Source of the DNA: Bacillus sp. FJAT-27264
Lineage (GTDB): Bacteria > Bacillota > Bacilli > Paenibacillales > Paenibacillaceae
DNA: 64,000 nt
NCBI RefSeq assembly: GCF_001682855.1
Contig: NZ_MAQW01000001.1
Coordinates: 1,689,569-1,753,568, forward strand
Direction of reading: 5' to 3'
Below the pieces are notes generated by a model, which ran no database searches, was not told the origin of the DNA, and saw nothing but the letters and a program-made list of their open reading frames with translations. Made by a program: the position numbers and the translations under genes. Position 1 is the stretch's first letter. The number at the start of each line of letters is the position of its first letter. Below, piece by piece: positions 10,664-18,151 of this stretch.

Positions 10664-10687
10664 TATTTTACCCATCATATCTGTCAA
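10660..10687 (-). promoter_or_regulatory. Promoter of the SDR gene
   Basis: On the minus strand TTGACA (10687-10682), a 16-bp spacer and TATATT (10665-10660). A near-palindrome with a TGATCA core (10648-10663) overlaps its -10 and start region. Confidence 0.6.
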
Positions 10688-10724
10688 CCCCTATACCTGA
10701 AAATTCCCTGGTCTGAAATTTCAT

Positions 10725-10753
10725 TTGACATCTATTAATATGATCAGTATAAT
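10725..10753 (+). promoter_or_regulatory. Promoter of the TetR gene
   Basis: Consensus TTGACA (10725-10730), 17-bp spacer and TATAAT (10748-10753), 31 bp ahead of the ATG. Confidence 0.8.
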
Positions 10754-10784
10754 TCTTTAAAATTTCAACGAAGGACTGACCGCC

Positions 10785-11351
10785 ATGCCTTACCCTGAAG
10801 GACATAAAGAAAGGGTTCGCCAAGAGATTATAGAAAGCGCAGGGATTGCCTTTCGTGTAAACGGAATACAGGCTACCAGCCTTCCTATTATTATGAAAGG
10901 GGCGGGTCTGACACATGGCGGATTCTACGCGCATTTCAGCAGCAAAGAGCAGCTGCTCTCAGAAGCTTGTCATCATGTTGTAAGTGAAACGCTGGAGCTT
11001 CTGGGACAGATTGCCGACAAGGAAACTCACAGATACAAAATCGATGCGGTTATCGACTATTATTTAAGTACATTTCACCGGGATGATGCGAAGACAGGCT
11101 GCCTCTTCCCCATTCTCACCAGTGAAATAACGAGGTCTTCACAAGAGATTCGCTTGATCTATAACCGTGAGCTGAACCGATTTATTGACTTTATTGCTAA
11201 TGTGTCTGGAAAAAATACATCAGCAAGCAGTGCGCTTCTTAGTACAATGGTCGGCACTCTTATGTTGGCCCGCTCGGTTGTTAATCTTAGCGAGAGTGAC
11301 AAAGTTCTTGAGGCCGGCAGACAGCATGCCAAAGCCATGGTAATGAATTGA
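10785..11351 (+). CDS. TetR/AcrR family transcriptional regulator
   Basis: A 188-residue protein. The N-terminal helix-turn-helix ([44 protein letters not shown], shown here only as a family match) is typical of the group whose recognition helix reads [17 protein letters not shown]. The C-terminal part is all-helical ligand-binding domain with a [17 protein letters not shown] segment. It is divergent from the SDR gene and 34 bp upstream of the IMPDH-family gene. It probably represses the SDR gene and itself. An electrophile or quinone ligand is possible but not shown. Confidence 0.88.
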   Translation: MPYPEGHKERVRQEIIESAGIAFRVNGIQATSLPIIMKGAGLTHGGFYAHFSSKEQLLSEACHHVVSETLELLGQIADKETHRYKIDAVIDYYLSTFHRDDAKTGCLFPILTSEITRSSQEIRLIYNRELNRFIDFIANVSGKNTSASSALLSTMVGTLMLARSVVNLSESDKVLEAGRQHAKAMVMN

Positions 11352-11385
11352 ATTTACTTTTAAAACCAGAGAGGGGATTTACCAA

Positions 11386-12891
11386 GTGGCCTATTATTAT
11401 TCAGAACCTTCACGTACATTCAGTGAGTATTTGCTTGTCCCGAACTTGACTACAAAAGACTGTACACCTGACAAAGTGGATCTAACTACGCCGATTGCAA
11501 AGTTCAAACGCGGAGAGAAGTCTCCTCTGGAGATAAAGATTCCTTTTTCTTCTGCTGTTATGCAAGCAGTTTCTGATGACCGGCTAGGAGTTGCACTTGC
11601 CCAAAATGGCGGAATATCCTTCTTATTCGGTTCCCAGTCCATTAGCAGCCAGGCTGAAATGGTGAAGAAAGTGAAAGCGTTCAAAGCAGGCTTCGTCATC
11701 AGCCGCTCTAACCTTAAACCAGAGCATACACTTAAAGATGTACTGGAGCTAAAGGAGCAGCATGGCCACTCCACCATTGCTGTAACAGACGACGGATCAG
11801 CAACCGGAAAATTATTAGGAATCGTTACAGGGAGAGATTACCGGATTTCGCGCGATCCGCTAGACAAGCCTGTAAGTGAATTCATGACCCCATTTGAAGC
11901 ATTGATCTGCGGGAAAGTCGGTATGTCCTTGAAAGAAGCCAATGACCTGATCTGGGAACACAAGCTCAATTCATTACCGCTCATCGATGACAATCAGAAT
12001 CTGGTCTACCTGGTCTTCCGCAAGGACTATGACAGAAACAAGGAGTTTCCGAACGAGCTGCTGGACAGCGAAAAAAGCTATATTGTCGGCGCAGGCATTA
12101 ACTCCCGCGACTATAAAGAACGGGTTCCCGCTTTAGTTGAGGCCGGTGTAGATGCGCTTGTTATAGATTCTTCAGACGGCTATACAGAGTGGCAGGCAGA
12201 GACCGTTCAATATGTTAAAGAGAACTTTGATGTCGTCATCGGTGCCGGCAACGTGGTGGATCGCGAAGGATTCCGTTACCTGGTTGGAGCCGGTGCTGAT
12301 TTCATCAAAGTAGGTATTGGCGGCGGCTCCATCTGCATTACGCGCGAGCAGAAAGGTATTGGACGGGGACAAGCTTCTGCTGTACAGGAAGTTGCCAAAG
12401 CCAGAGACGAATATTACGCGGAGACCGGTATTTATGTACCGATCTGTTCGGATGGCGGGATTGTACATGACTACCATATTACACTTGCCCTTGCCATGGG
12501 TGCAGACTTTGTGATGCTCGGCAGATACTTTGCCCGCTTTGATGAAAGCCCTACAAAGAAAGTGAAGATTGGCGGCAACTTCGTTAAAGAGTACTGGGGA
12601 GAAGGGTCGAATCGGGCACGTAACTGGGAAAGATACGATACCGGCGGCAAAACTACACTATTATTCGAAGAAGGTGTAGATTCTTATGTTCCTTATGCAG
12701 GCACCCTACGCGAAAACTTGGACAAATCGCTGGGAATCATCAAATCGACCTTCTGTAATTGCGGGTCTTTATCTATCCACGATCTGCAAGAGAAAGCGCG
12801 CATTACCCTCGTATCTGCAACGAGCCTCGTAGAAGGCGGAGCTCATGATGTCATCCTGAAAGAGAACACTTCTACCTTTCATGTGGATTGA
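11386..12891 (+). CDS. IMP dehydrogenase family protein
   Basis: A 501-residue protein of the IMPDH/GMP reductase family with an inserted CBS pair. The catalytic cysteine is in [19 protein letters not shown] (about C317). NAD/IMP-site segments include VIGAGNVVD and [12 protein letters not shown]. The CBS region spans about 110-225 ([28 protein letters not shown]). The RY pair of the mobile flap is in [10 protein letters not shown]. The [18 protein letters not shown] version differs from the usual bacterial GuaB (GPGSICTTR), so this may be a second, non-housekeeping IMPDH or a GMP-reductase-like enzyme. The start is GTG, with GAGGGG ten bases upstream. It follows the TetR gene by 34 bp, so it may share that gene's control. 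Confidence 0.82.
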   Translation: MAYYYSEPSRTFSEYLLVPNLTTKDCTPDKVDLTTPIAKFKRGEKSPLEIKIPFSSAVMQAVSDDRLGVALAQNGGISFLFGSQSISSQAEMVKKVKAFKAGFVISRSNLKPEHTLKDVLELKEQHGHSTIAVTDDGSATGKLLGIVTGRDYRISRDPLDKPVSEFMTPFEALICGKVGMSLKEANDLIWEHKLNSLPLIDDNQNLVYLVFRKDYDRNKEFPNELLDSEKSYIVGAGINSRDYKERVPALVEAGVDALVIDSSDGYTEWQAETVQYVKENFDVVIGAGNVVDREGFRYLVGAGADFIKVGIGGGSICITREQKGIGRGQASAVQEVAKARDEYYAETGIYVPICSDGGIVHDYHITLALAMGADFVMLGRYFARFDESPTKKVKIGGNFVKEYWGEGSNRARNWERYDTGGKTTLLFEEGVDSYVPYAGTLRENLDKSLGIIKSTFCNCGSLSIHDLQEKARITLVSATSLVEGGAHDVILKENTSTFHVD

Positions 12892-12932
12892 TTGAGAATT
12901 GTAAAAAAGCATAATCGATCGTTTGCTAAAAA

Positions 12933-12982
12933 GAGCAGAGGCTTCTATCGCTTTAATCGATAGGAGCCTCTGCTCTTTTTTT
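12933..12982. terminator. Strong bidirectional terminator
   Basis: GAGCAGAGGCTTCTATCG pairs with CGATAGGAGCCTCTGCTC around a 7-base loop. TTTTTTT follows on the plus strand and TTTTT on the minus strand. It serves the convergent IMPDH-family and hydrolase genes. Confidence 0.9.
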
Positions 12983-13005
12983 AGTTTATTTGCTTCTTTT
13001 GTATC

Positions 13006-13857
13006 TTATTTCGAGTTGCCCGACAAGAACGGCAATATCCGGGGTGTCTGTTTGATCAGAACATGACCGTATTCCGGAAGCAGTTGAATGTTAGCATGTG
13101 GCAGTAGGCTGGAAAGCCGTTCAGCGGTCTTTTGCGAATGAAGCATAACGTCCCTCTCACCGGCAATTAAGAGAACAGGCATGTTCAAGCGTCCAAGCTC
13201 CTGATCTGTAAAAATCGGCACTGTCTCTGAGCGAAAGCGAAAATGGCGGGCGATAATCCTCGTATTTTGCAAAGACTGTTCCGGAAGCTCCACAATTCCA
13301 TTCACAAGCCGAGATACCTTGTCTCTCCCCTTCTCGCCCATGAGTAAGAATGGCATGACCTTGAACAGGAACGACGCCCGCTGAGGGCCAATGCCTGAGG
13401 GCGACATCAGCACCAGCTTATCTACCTTCTGCGGATGCTTCACGGCATAGTTCACTGCCATCCAAGCCCCTAGAGAAATCCCGATCAGTGTTGCTTGTTC
13501 AAGATGTAATGCGCGAAGTACATCATTCATCCATTCGGCATATGCATCACTCTTCAGCGGATGACGTATATCCTCGCTCTTCCCGGGATCACCTGGAATG
13601 TCTACAGCGTAGACTCTATAGCTTTGGGAATAGTGTGGCATATCCCCTACCCACATGGTGGCATTGGAACCTGAACCATGCAACAGGATCAGCGGTGGTG
13701 ATGTTACCGATCCACTTGCGATGACATAAGTTTTTCCATAACGTGTATTCAAAAATAATTCCTCATAAGGAACAGTGATCTTGTTCAGCAATTGACGATA
13801 GATCTCCAAAACTGCAGCTTTCCCTGCTTCCGTCTTGTATAGAGACTGTTGATCCAT
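13006..13857 (-). CDS. Alpha/beta hydrolase
   Basis: A 283-residue alpha/beta-fold hydrolase. It has an oxyanion motif LLHGSGSNATMWVGD, the nucleophile elbow GISLGAW (Ser), VLLIAGERDVMLH carrying the acid, and the catalytic His in LPEYGHVLIKQTP. The substrate is unknown. I start it at 13857 because GAGGTGG lies ten bases upstream. A 19-residue upstream extension in frame has no such site. It is a monocistronic gene on the minus strand, with a TATGTTA / TAACATA inverted repeat about 80 bp upstream that could be an operator. Confidence 0.85.
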   Translation of the reverse strand: MDQQSLYKTEAGKAAVLEIYRQLLNKITVPYEELFLNTRYGKTYVIASGSVTSPPLILLHGSGSNATMWVGDMPHYSQSYRVYAVDIPGDPGKSEDIRHPLKSDAYAEWMNDVLRALHLEQATLIGISLGAWMAVNYAVKHPQKVDKLVLMSPSGIGPQRASFLFKVMPFLLMGEKGRDKVSRLVNGIVELPEQSLQNTRIIARHFRFRSETVPIFTDQELGRLNMPVLLIAGERDVMLHSQKTAERLSSLLPHANIQLLPEYGHVLIKQTPRILPFLSGNSK

Positions 13858-14131
13858 GATATTTCCACCTCGATTAGCGTTAGTACAGGTAGAGAACAAG
13901 CCGATTGATTTCATAAATACACATTGTTATCATTACCCTATGTTAATAGTAACATATGATAATATTAATGTAAATGAAGCTAGAAAGACACCGCGCCATA
14001 ACTACAACTGCTCACTTAGAAAATTCAAGATAGATATCTTTCGCTTCCATAATTCATTCCATTGACGGATAAAGTCATCCAATGCTTCGATTTATACTAA
14101 ATTTTATGAAATATAGGTGGACTATGACGGG
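13858..14131. other. Intergenic region with one small inverted repeat
   Basis: No gene is visible. TATGTTA (13939-13945) and TAACATA (13950-13956) form a perfect 7-bp inverted repeat around ATAG in the upstream region of the hydrolase gene. Otherwise the sequence is plain AT-rich. Confidence 0.5.
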
Positions 14132-14160
14132 TTGACAGAATGATCATTTTTCAACATAAT
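14132..14160 (+). promoter_or_regulatory. Promoter of the YneR-like gene
   Basis: TTGACA (14132-14137), 17-bp spacer, CATAAT (14155-14160), followed by an AT-rich leader to the ATG at 14228. Confidence 0.65.
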
Positions 14161-14227
14161 TTATATACATAAATGTTTAATATGTTTAGAAATAATGAGA
14201 GACACAACAAACAGGGGGGAACCATAC

Positions 14228-14503
14228 ATGAAGCTTACGGTTACAAAGGCGGCAGTGCGTTGCTTTACGACGGAATGGGATTACCAACAAGGGGATTTTA
14301 TACGGATTTTCGTACGGTATAGCGGGGGCGGAGAAGATGCCTTTGCTTTTGGAATTATGAAGGCAGACCCTCAAGATATGAGTATCAGCTATGAGTCGGG
14401 TGGAATTACCTTTTTTATGGTTCACAATGATACTTGGTATTTGGACGGGAAGGAACTGACCATTGATAGCATTAATGATGAAATAACGTTTATCCGAAAC
14501 TGA
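14228..14503 (+). CDS. HesB/YneR-like small protein
   Basis: A 91-residue protein resembling B. subtilis YneR (HesB/YadR/YfhF group): MKLTVTKAAVRCFTTEW, then GDFIRIFVRYSGGGEDAFAFG and GGITFFMVHNDTWYLDGKEL. This group has the fold of A-type Fe-S carriers but lacks their three cysteines. Only Cys11 or thereabouts is present here, so a direct cluster-carrier role is doubtful. The ATG at 14228 has GGGGGGA upstream. An in-frame ATG eleven codons earlier lacks a ribosome site. It lies next to a group of Fe-S related genes. The function is unknown. Confidence 0.75.
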   Translation: MKLTVTKAAVRCFTTEWDYQQGDFIRIFVRYSGGGEDAFAFGIMKADPQDMSISYESGGITFFMVHNDTWYLDGKELTIDSINDEITFIRN

Positions 14504-14520
14504 ATAGGAACAGCGATAAA

Positions 14521-14551
14521 AAAAGGCCGGGGCATCATGCTCCGGCCTTTT
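14521..14551. terminator. Bidirectional terminator
   Basis: GGCCGGGGCATCATGCTCCGGCC hairpin flanked by AAAA and TTTT, between the convergent YneR-like and ferredoxin genes (longest arm GGCCGG.GC). Confidence 0.85.
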
Positions 14552-14571
14552 CTAGTATAACGACTAACCGT

Positions 14572-14811
14572 TTACTTGGTTCTGAAAAACTCCGCTGTCT
14601 TATCGATATATTTTAAATAGTGCTCTGGTAAATCTTCCTCATAGAAAACAGCACTCACCGGACACTCCACTTCGCAAGCTCCGCAATCAATACATAGATC
14701 GGGATTAATGAAGAATTGGTCATCTCCTTCTACGATACAATCGACAGGGCACACGTTCACGCAATCTGCCGCTTTTTCATTAATACACGCTTCTGTTATT
14801 ACAAATGGCAT
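14572..14811 (-). CDS. Ferredoxin (7Fe/8Fe type)
   Basis: A 79-residue acidic electron carrier. The first cluster region ACINEKAADCVNVCPVDC has the wider spacing seen in 3Fe-4S/7Fe ferredoxins. The second, CIDCGACEVECP, is a classical 4Fe-4S motif. The ATG is preceded by GGGAGGAG. It is divergent from a SufR-like regulator, and a ferredoxin-NADP reductase that could reduce it is 1.6 kb away. A promoter TTGAAA-17-TATATT is visible upstream. Confidence 0.93.
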   Translation of the reverse strand: MPFVITEACINEKAADCVNVCPVDCIVEGDDQFFINPDLCIDCGACEVECPVSAVFYEEDLPEHYLKYIDKTAEFFRTK

Positions 14812-14854
14812 CTAGCTCGCTCCTCCCTACTTTTTTATGTAATGCTACATTAAG

Positions 14855-14883
14855 AATATACTCCCATTTGAATACTTTTTCAA
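14855..14883 (-). promoter_or_regulatory. Ferredoxin promoter
   Basis: On the minus strand TTGAAA (14883-14878), 17-bp spacer and TATATT (14860-14855). Confidence 0.6.
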
Positions 14884-14914
14884 TATTTATGTATAATAAG
14901 TTTAATATATAGTA

Positions 14915-14974
14915 TTGTTTAGTCTCTTCCTCACTCATACTTAATTAGACATACTAAACAAATTAGCATATAAT
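14915..14974 (+). promoter_or_regulatory. Promoter and inverted repeat ahead of the SufR-like gene
   Basis: TTGTTTAGT (14915-14923) is inverted as ACTAAACAA (14953-14961). The right arm lies in the 17-bp spacer between TAGACA (14946-14951) and TATAAT (14969-14974). This is a likely binding site of the adjacent regulator acting on itself and perhaps on the divergent ferredoxin gene. Confidence 0.55.
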
Positions 14975-15027
14975 ATTTTGGATATAGTATTTACAAGCAC
15001 ACATTAATTTACGGAAGGTGATCATAG

Positions 15028-15678
15028 ATGACTACCCCAGATGTGATACAACAGCTTCCGACTAGGGAAATCATACTCCATCTTCTTAAAACCAAAGGAG
15101 ACATGAGTACCAAGGACCTTACCGATGAGCTCGGAATAACCATTATGGCGGTTCGCAGGCATATACAATCACTTGAGCGTGATAATCTAATATCTTCAAG
15201 AATGCTCCGGCAAACATTAGGCAGACCAACTACTGTGTACTATTTAACCGAACAAGCAGGTGGCTTCTTTCCCAAGAACTATCACACACTGACTGTTGAG
15301 CTGCTGACTGAACTTGAAGAGCATTTTGGATCAGAGGCCGTTGAGAAGCTTTTTGACAGCCGCAAGAATAAATTGATTGAAAAATATGGCGAGACCATGA
15401 AGGAAAAAGATATCGCTGAACGCGTAGAGGCACTAGCCCATATTCAAAATGAAAATGGCTATATGGTTGAGCTGGTGAAGGTTAGCGAGGATGAATTCTT
15501 GTTAACGGAACATAATTGCCCGATCGAACATGTTGCTGCCAAATTCAAAAACGTCTGCCATTGTGAATTAAAAATGTTCCAGTCTTTGCTCGGCGATGCC
15601 GAAATTAAAAGATTGGAATGCTTGGGAGATGGCGGTCAACGTTGCACGTATTCTATTAAAAAGCAAAGCTTACAGTAG
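15028..15678 (+). CDS. SufR-like iron-sulfur sensing transcriptional regulator
   Basis: A 216-residue protein. The N-terminal DeoR/ArsR-type winged helix spans about 10-75 (STKDLTDELGITIMAVRRHIQSLE). The C-terminal half carries the cysteine pattern of the SufR family: EHNCPIEHVAAKFKNVCHCELKMF, with a further Cys pair in LECLGDGGQRCTY. In cyanobacteria and actinobacteria SufR ligates an Fe-S cluster and represses suf genes. The match here and the Fe-S neighbours support the same mode of sensing. A palindromic site precedes the gene. It is probably co-transcribed with the yuzB-like gene 9 bp downstream. Confidence 0.82.
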   Translation: MTTPDVIQQLPTREIILHLLKTKGDMSTKDLTDELGITIMAVRRHIQSLERDNLISSRMLRQTLGRPTTVYYLTEQAGGFFPKNYHTLTVELLTELEEHFGSEAVEKLFDSRKNKLIEKYGETMKEKDIAERVEALAHIQNENGYMVELVKVSEDEFLLTEHNCPIEHVAAKFKNVCHCELKMFQSLLGDAEIKRLECLGDGGQRCTYSIKKQSLQ

Positions 15679-15687
15679 GTGAACATT

Positions 15688-15942
15688 ATGTCATTAGGAC
15701 TTGTTGTTGTTGAAGTATGTACCCGAAATTCCATCGCTGCGCTTCCCTTAGAGGATTTAGAGGAAGAATTTCCTGAAGTTGCAGTTATGAGAACGGATTG
15801 TTTGACGATGTGCAATATGTGCCGGGCTGTCCCGTACGTGATGGTCGGCAATAAAAGAGTGTACGCGAAGACACAAGATCAGTGCCTTGAACTAGCTAAA
15901 GAAGCTATTGCTGAAGAGATAAAGGCTTTCTGGGAAGCATAA
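15688..15942 (+). CDS. YuzB family protein (DUF1450)
   Basis: An 84-residue protein with the DUF1450 pattern: VVVEVCTRN near the N-terminus, CLTMCNMCRAVPYVMVGNK in the middle and an acidic helical tail. The CxxxCxxC arrangement could bind a metal or an Fe-S cluster, but the function is unknown. I prefer ATG 15688, with GTAGGTGA upstream. A GTG three codons earlier abuts the upstream stop. In B. subtilis yuzB lies close to yutM (an A-type carrier) and yumC (ferredoxin-NADP reductase), and the same grouping is seen here. Confidence 0.82.
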   Translation: MSLGLVVVEVCTRNSIAALPLEDLEEEFPEVAVMRTDCLTMCNMCRAVPYVMVGNKRVYAKTQDQCLELAKEAIAEEIKAFWEA

Positions 15943-15988
15943 GCAGCTATTTCTATCGGATACTTGAAAATAAAGAGTGGAAATCAAT

Positions 15989-16032
15989 AAGTCCCCTTAG
16001 CAGTTTTTCTAGCTTAAGGGGACTTGTTTTTT
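15989..16032 (+). terminator. Terminator after the SufR-like/YuzB unit
   Basis: AAGTCCCCTTA pairs with TAAGGGGACTT and is followed by GTTTTTT. Confidence 0.9.
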
Positions 16033-16076
16033 ATATAAAGACCTCGAACTTTACTCACAGAATGCCATCATCATCA

Positions 16077-16433
16077 TTAATCACACTTCTGACTTTTGCC
16101 TCTATAAGTCGCCGTTCTAAAACTTGCGCCACAGCCGCATGTCGTTCTGGCATTAGGATTGTCTATCGTAAACCCACCAACCATGCCTTGATTTTTATAA
16201 TCAATCTTAATGCCTTCCAAAAATTCGATGCTCCGTTTATCCCAGGCGACGTTAAAGCGCTCATATTGCAGCACTTCATCTTCACCACTCAATTCATCGT
16301 CTAGCTTAAGACTGTAAGACAATCCGCTGCATCCGCCATCCTCAATACCTACTCGGAGAAAAAGATTGGAGCCTTCATTCTCCTGGATCATCTGTTGAAT
16401 AGCCAATTGCGCTTCTTCACTAACTTCGATCAT
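16077..16433 (-). CDS. A-type iron-sulfur carrier (IscA/ErpA-like)
   Basis: A 118-residue HesB/IscA family protein. It carries all three ligand cysteines of A-type carriers: one in EDGGCSGLSYSL and two in the C-terminal TTCGCGASF. These proteins accept Fe-S clusters from scaffolds and deliver them to apo-enzymes. The ATG at 16433 has AGGGGAG eight bases upstream. A GTG three codons earlier is possible. It lies 13 bp downstream of the ferredoxin-NADP reductase on the same strand, so the two are probably co-transcribed. Confidence 0.9.
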   Translation of the reverse strand: MIEVSEEAQLAIQQMIQENEGSNLFLRVGIEDGGCSGLSYSLKLDDELSGEDEVLQYERFNVAWDKRSIEFLEGIKIDYKNQGMVGGFTIDNPNARTTCGCGASFRTATYRGKSQKCD

Positions 16434-16446
16434 CTTAATCACTCCC

Positions 16447-17625
16447 CTATAATTTTAAATTACTGCTATGGCCCGGCGATAATCTCGCGGTTGGATCAAT
16501 GTATACTTTGGCATTATTGACAGCGGTAGGTGCTTCACCAAAGCCCACAGCAATCAACTTCACTTTTCCTGGATAAGTGGTAATATCTCCTGCAGCGAAA
16601 ATCCCCGGTATGCTTGTTTCCATACGGGTGTCGACAACAATGGAGCCCTTCTGTACATCCAGCCCCCACTCGGCAATCGGTCCAATGGAGGACACGAAGC
16701 CAAAGTTAACGATAAGGGCATCGCATGAAATCGTCAGCGTTTCCCCTGTTTTGCTCAAGTGAACTGCAATCTCCTCAATTTGCTCATCCCCATGCAATTC
16801 GGTGATATCTGCTGAGGTGATAACCTTAACCTTGGAGGCCATCAGCTTCATTACGCTATGTTCATGCGCCCGAAACTTGTCTCGTCTATGTATAAGAGTG
16901 ACCTCTTGGGCAATCGGCTCAAGCATCAGCGCCCAATCCACTGCCGAATCTCCGCCTCCATTGATGATGACGTGCTGATTAGCAAATTGCTTGAGATCCT
17001 TTACAAAATAATACAAGTTCTTGCCTTCATACCGCTCGGCATTTAACAAATCCAAACGACGCGGCTCGAACGCTCCAACGCCTGCAGTCACAATAACAGA
17101 CTTGCTATAGTGAGTGGATTTATCCGTAATAATCTCAAAATGGCGCTCATCCCTCTTGATAACTTGCTGCACCTTCTCTTTCAGACAGATCTCTACAGGG
17201 AACATACTCATTTGTTCCTCTAAATTTTGTGTGAGCTGTGCTGCCGTCGTTTTAGGAAAACCAGCAATATCATATATAAATTTCTCAGGATAAAGTGCGA
17301 TCGGCTGGCCTCCCAGTTGTGGCATGCTATCAATGATTTTCACACTGGCTTGACGCATCCCCGCATAAAAAGCCGCAAACATCCCTGCCGGCCCTCCGCC
17401 AATGATTGTCATGTCTGTGATTTCTGTGGTTAGTGCCAGTTCTGCCGGTTCTGTCGGTTCTGTGGCTTGTGCCGGTTCTGCCGGTTTTATAGTTTGTTCT
17501 AGTTCTGCCCGTTCTGTGGTTTGTGCCAGTTCTGCCCGTTCTGTGGTTTGTGCCAGCTCTGCCGGTTCTGTCGGTTCTGTGGTTGCTGTCGTTTTGGTTT
17601 GATCGTTTACCAAGTTGTTCTCCAC
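16447..17625 (-). CDS. Ferredoxin-NADP reductase (YumC type) with repeat-built N-terminal extension
   Basis: A 392-residue thioredoxin-reductase-like FNR. The FAD motif is [20 protein letters not shown] at about 72, QLGGQ and [14 protein letters not shown] follow, the NADPH site is [13 protein letters not shown], and [14 protein letters not shown] is near the C-terminus. It lacks a CxxC redox pair, as expected for this FNR type. B. subtilis YumC (about 332 residues) begins only eight or so residues before the FAD motif. Here about 65 residues of degenerate 9- and 12-residue repeats ([20 protein letters not shown]) precede it. The GTG start at 17625 has AAGGAA very close. TTG at 17613 with GGAG seven bases upstream is an alternative. 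Either retains the repeats. No start with a ribosome site exists after them. Confidence 0.9.
   Translation of the reverse strand: MENNLVNDQTKTTATTEPTEPAELAQTTERAELAQTTERAELEQTIKPAEPAQATEPTEPAELALTTEITDMTIIGGGPAGMFAAFYAGMRQASVKIIDSMPQLGGQPIALYPEKFIYDIAGFPKTTAAQLTQNLEEQMSMFPVEICLKEKVQQVIKRDERHFEIITDKSTHYSKSVIVTAGVGAFEPRRLDLLNAERYEGKNLYYFVKDLKQFANQHVIINGGGDSAVDWALMLEPIAQEVTLIHRRDKFRAHEHSVMKLMASKVKVITSADITELHGDEQIEEIAVHLSKTGETLTISCDALIVNFGFVSSIGPIAEWGLDVQKGSIVVDTRMETSIPGIFAAGDITTYPGKVKLIAVGFGEAPTAVNNAKVYIDPTARLSPGHSSNLKL
17400..17595 (-). repeat. Degenerate 27/36-bp coding tandem repeat
   Basis: This stretch encodes the N-terminal extension of the ferredoxin reductase. The units are [39 protein letters not shown] and [12 protein letters not shown]. 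All are multiples of three bases, so copy-number change would keep the reading frame. Confidence 0.8.
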
Positions 17626-18035
17626 TTCCTTTTACGATATTCAAAATACTTTTTATATTATAATGTATATAAAGTATAAATACTAGATAGACTATTTAGA
17701 CTTAGGTTCTTATAGCTAGTCCCCACATAGGACATTTGCTATATTAAGGACTTGAAAGATGCTCCTGATGTAGTAATCGGGGATTATCTTTATATATTTT
17801 CACTCATATTATGTGAACTTAAGATTTAAATATAAGACCCTACGACACCCACGGAGGCAAACCCCTAATTGACGCTGAAGCCTTCTTTCGCTGTTGCTCT
17901 AGTCTTTTTAAAGACAATAAATGATACTCTTTTCGCAATTAAGAGCATTTTTGCACCTTATATTTCTCTTTTTGAGGATAATAAGGAAAATAAGAGCATT
18001 ATCGTACCTTATTTTCCGAAAAATAAGCTATATGG
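17626..18035. other. Gene-free region with gene relic and two 21-bp repeat units
   Basis: No intact gene. At about 17737-17787 the plus strand reads CYIKDLKDAPDVVIGDY. This resembles an internal segment of Vat-type xenobiotic acetyltransferases (family pattern CYIKN...PNIIVGDYTYY), with stops on either side, so I take it as a tentative gene relic. The copies at 17940-17960 and 17991-18011 are the left half of the 21-bp repeat array described separately. An in-frame stretch of about 74 codons at 17869-18093 crosses these repeats and is not regarded as a gene. Confidence 0.5.
17940..18011. repeat. 21-bp palindromic-end repeat, two copies, left arm of array 1
   Basis: Units at 17940-17960 and 17991-18011, both TAAGAGCATT...CCTTA, start 51 bp apart. 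Each unit begins TAAG and ends CTTA. They are in inverted orientation to the pair at 19471-19542 on the other side of the IS element. Confidence 0.85.
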
Positions 18036-18105
18036 GGCAGCGTCAAGAAGTTTGTGTAAGCAAGTAGAAAGTAACTTCCTCGGGTGTTCGTGAATTGGTG
18101 TAGAT

Positions 18106-18140
18106 GTTCTTTGGGGCGGGGGAACCCCGCCCCAAAGAAC
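18106..18140. terminator. Perfect 16-bp stem-loop downstream of the transposase
   Basis: GTTCTTTGGGGCGGGG pairs perfectly with its complement at 18125-18140 across a GAA loop. It lies between the transposase stop and the IS end. It lacks a T-run. It could block transcription entering or leaving the element. Confidence 0.7.
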
Positions 18141-18151
18141 AAAGGGAAGAG

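Noticed and set aside
17402..17602. Plus-strand open frame of serine/valine/alanine repeats
   Set aside because: It is the antisense shadow of the repeat-coding part of the ferredoxin reductase gene.
17940..18011. CRISPR array, because of 21-bp repeats with 30-bp spacers
   Set aside because: Only two units per orientation, the second pair is inverted, spacers are partly similar between loci, and there are no cas genes in the window.
17869..18093. Open frame of 74 codons on the plus strand
   Set aside because: It runs across the 21-bp repeats and into the IS end, has no ribosome site and no recognisable family, so it is chance coding potential.
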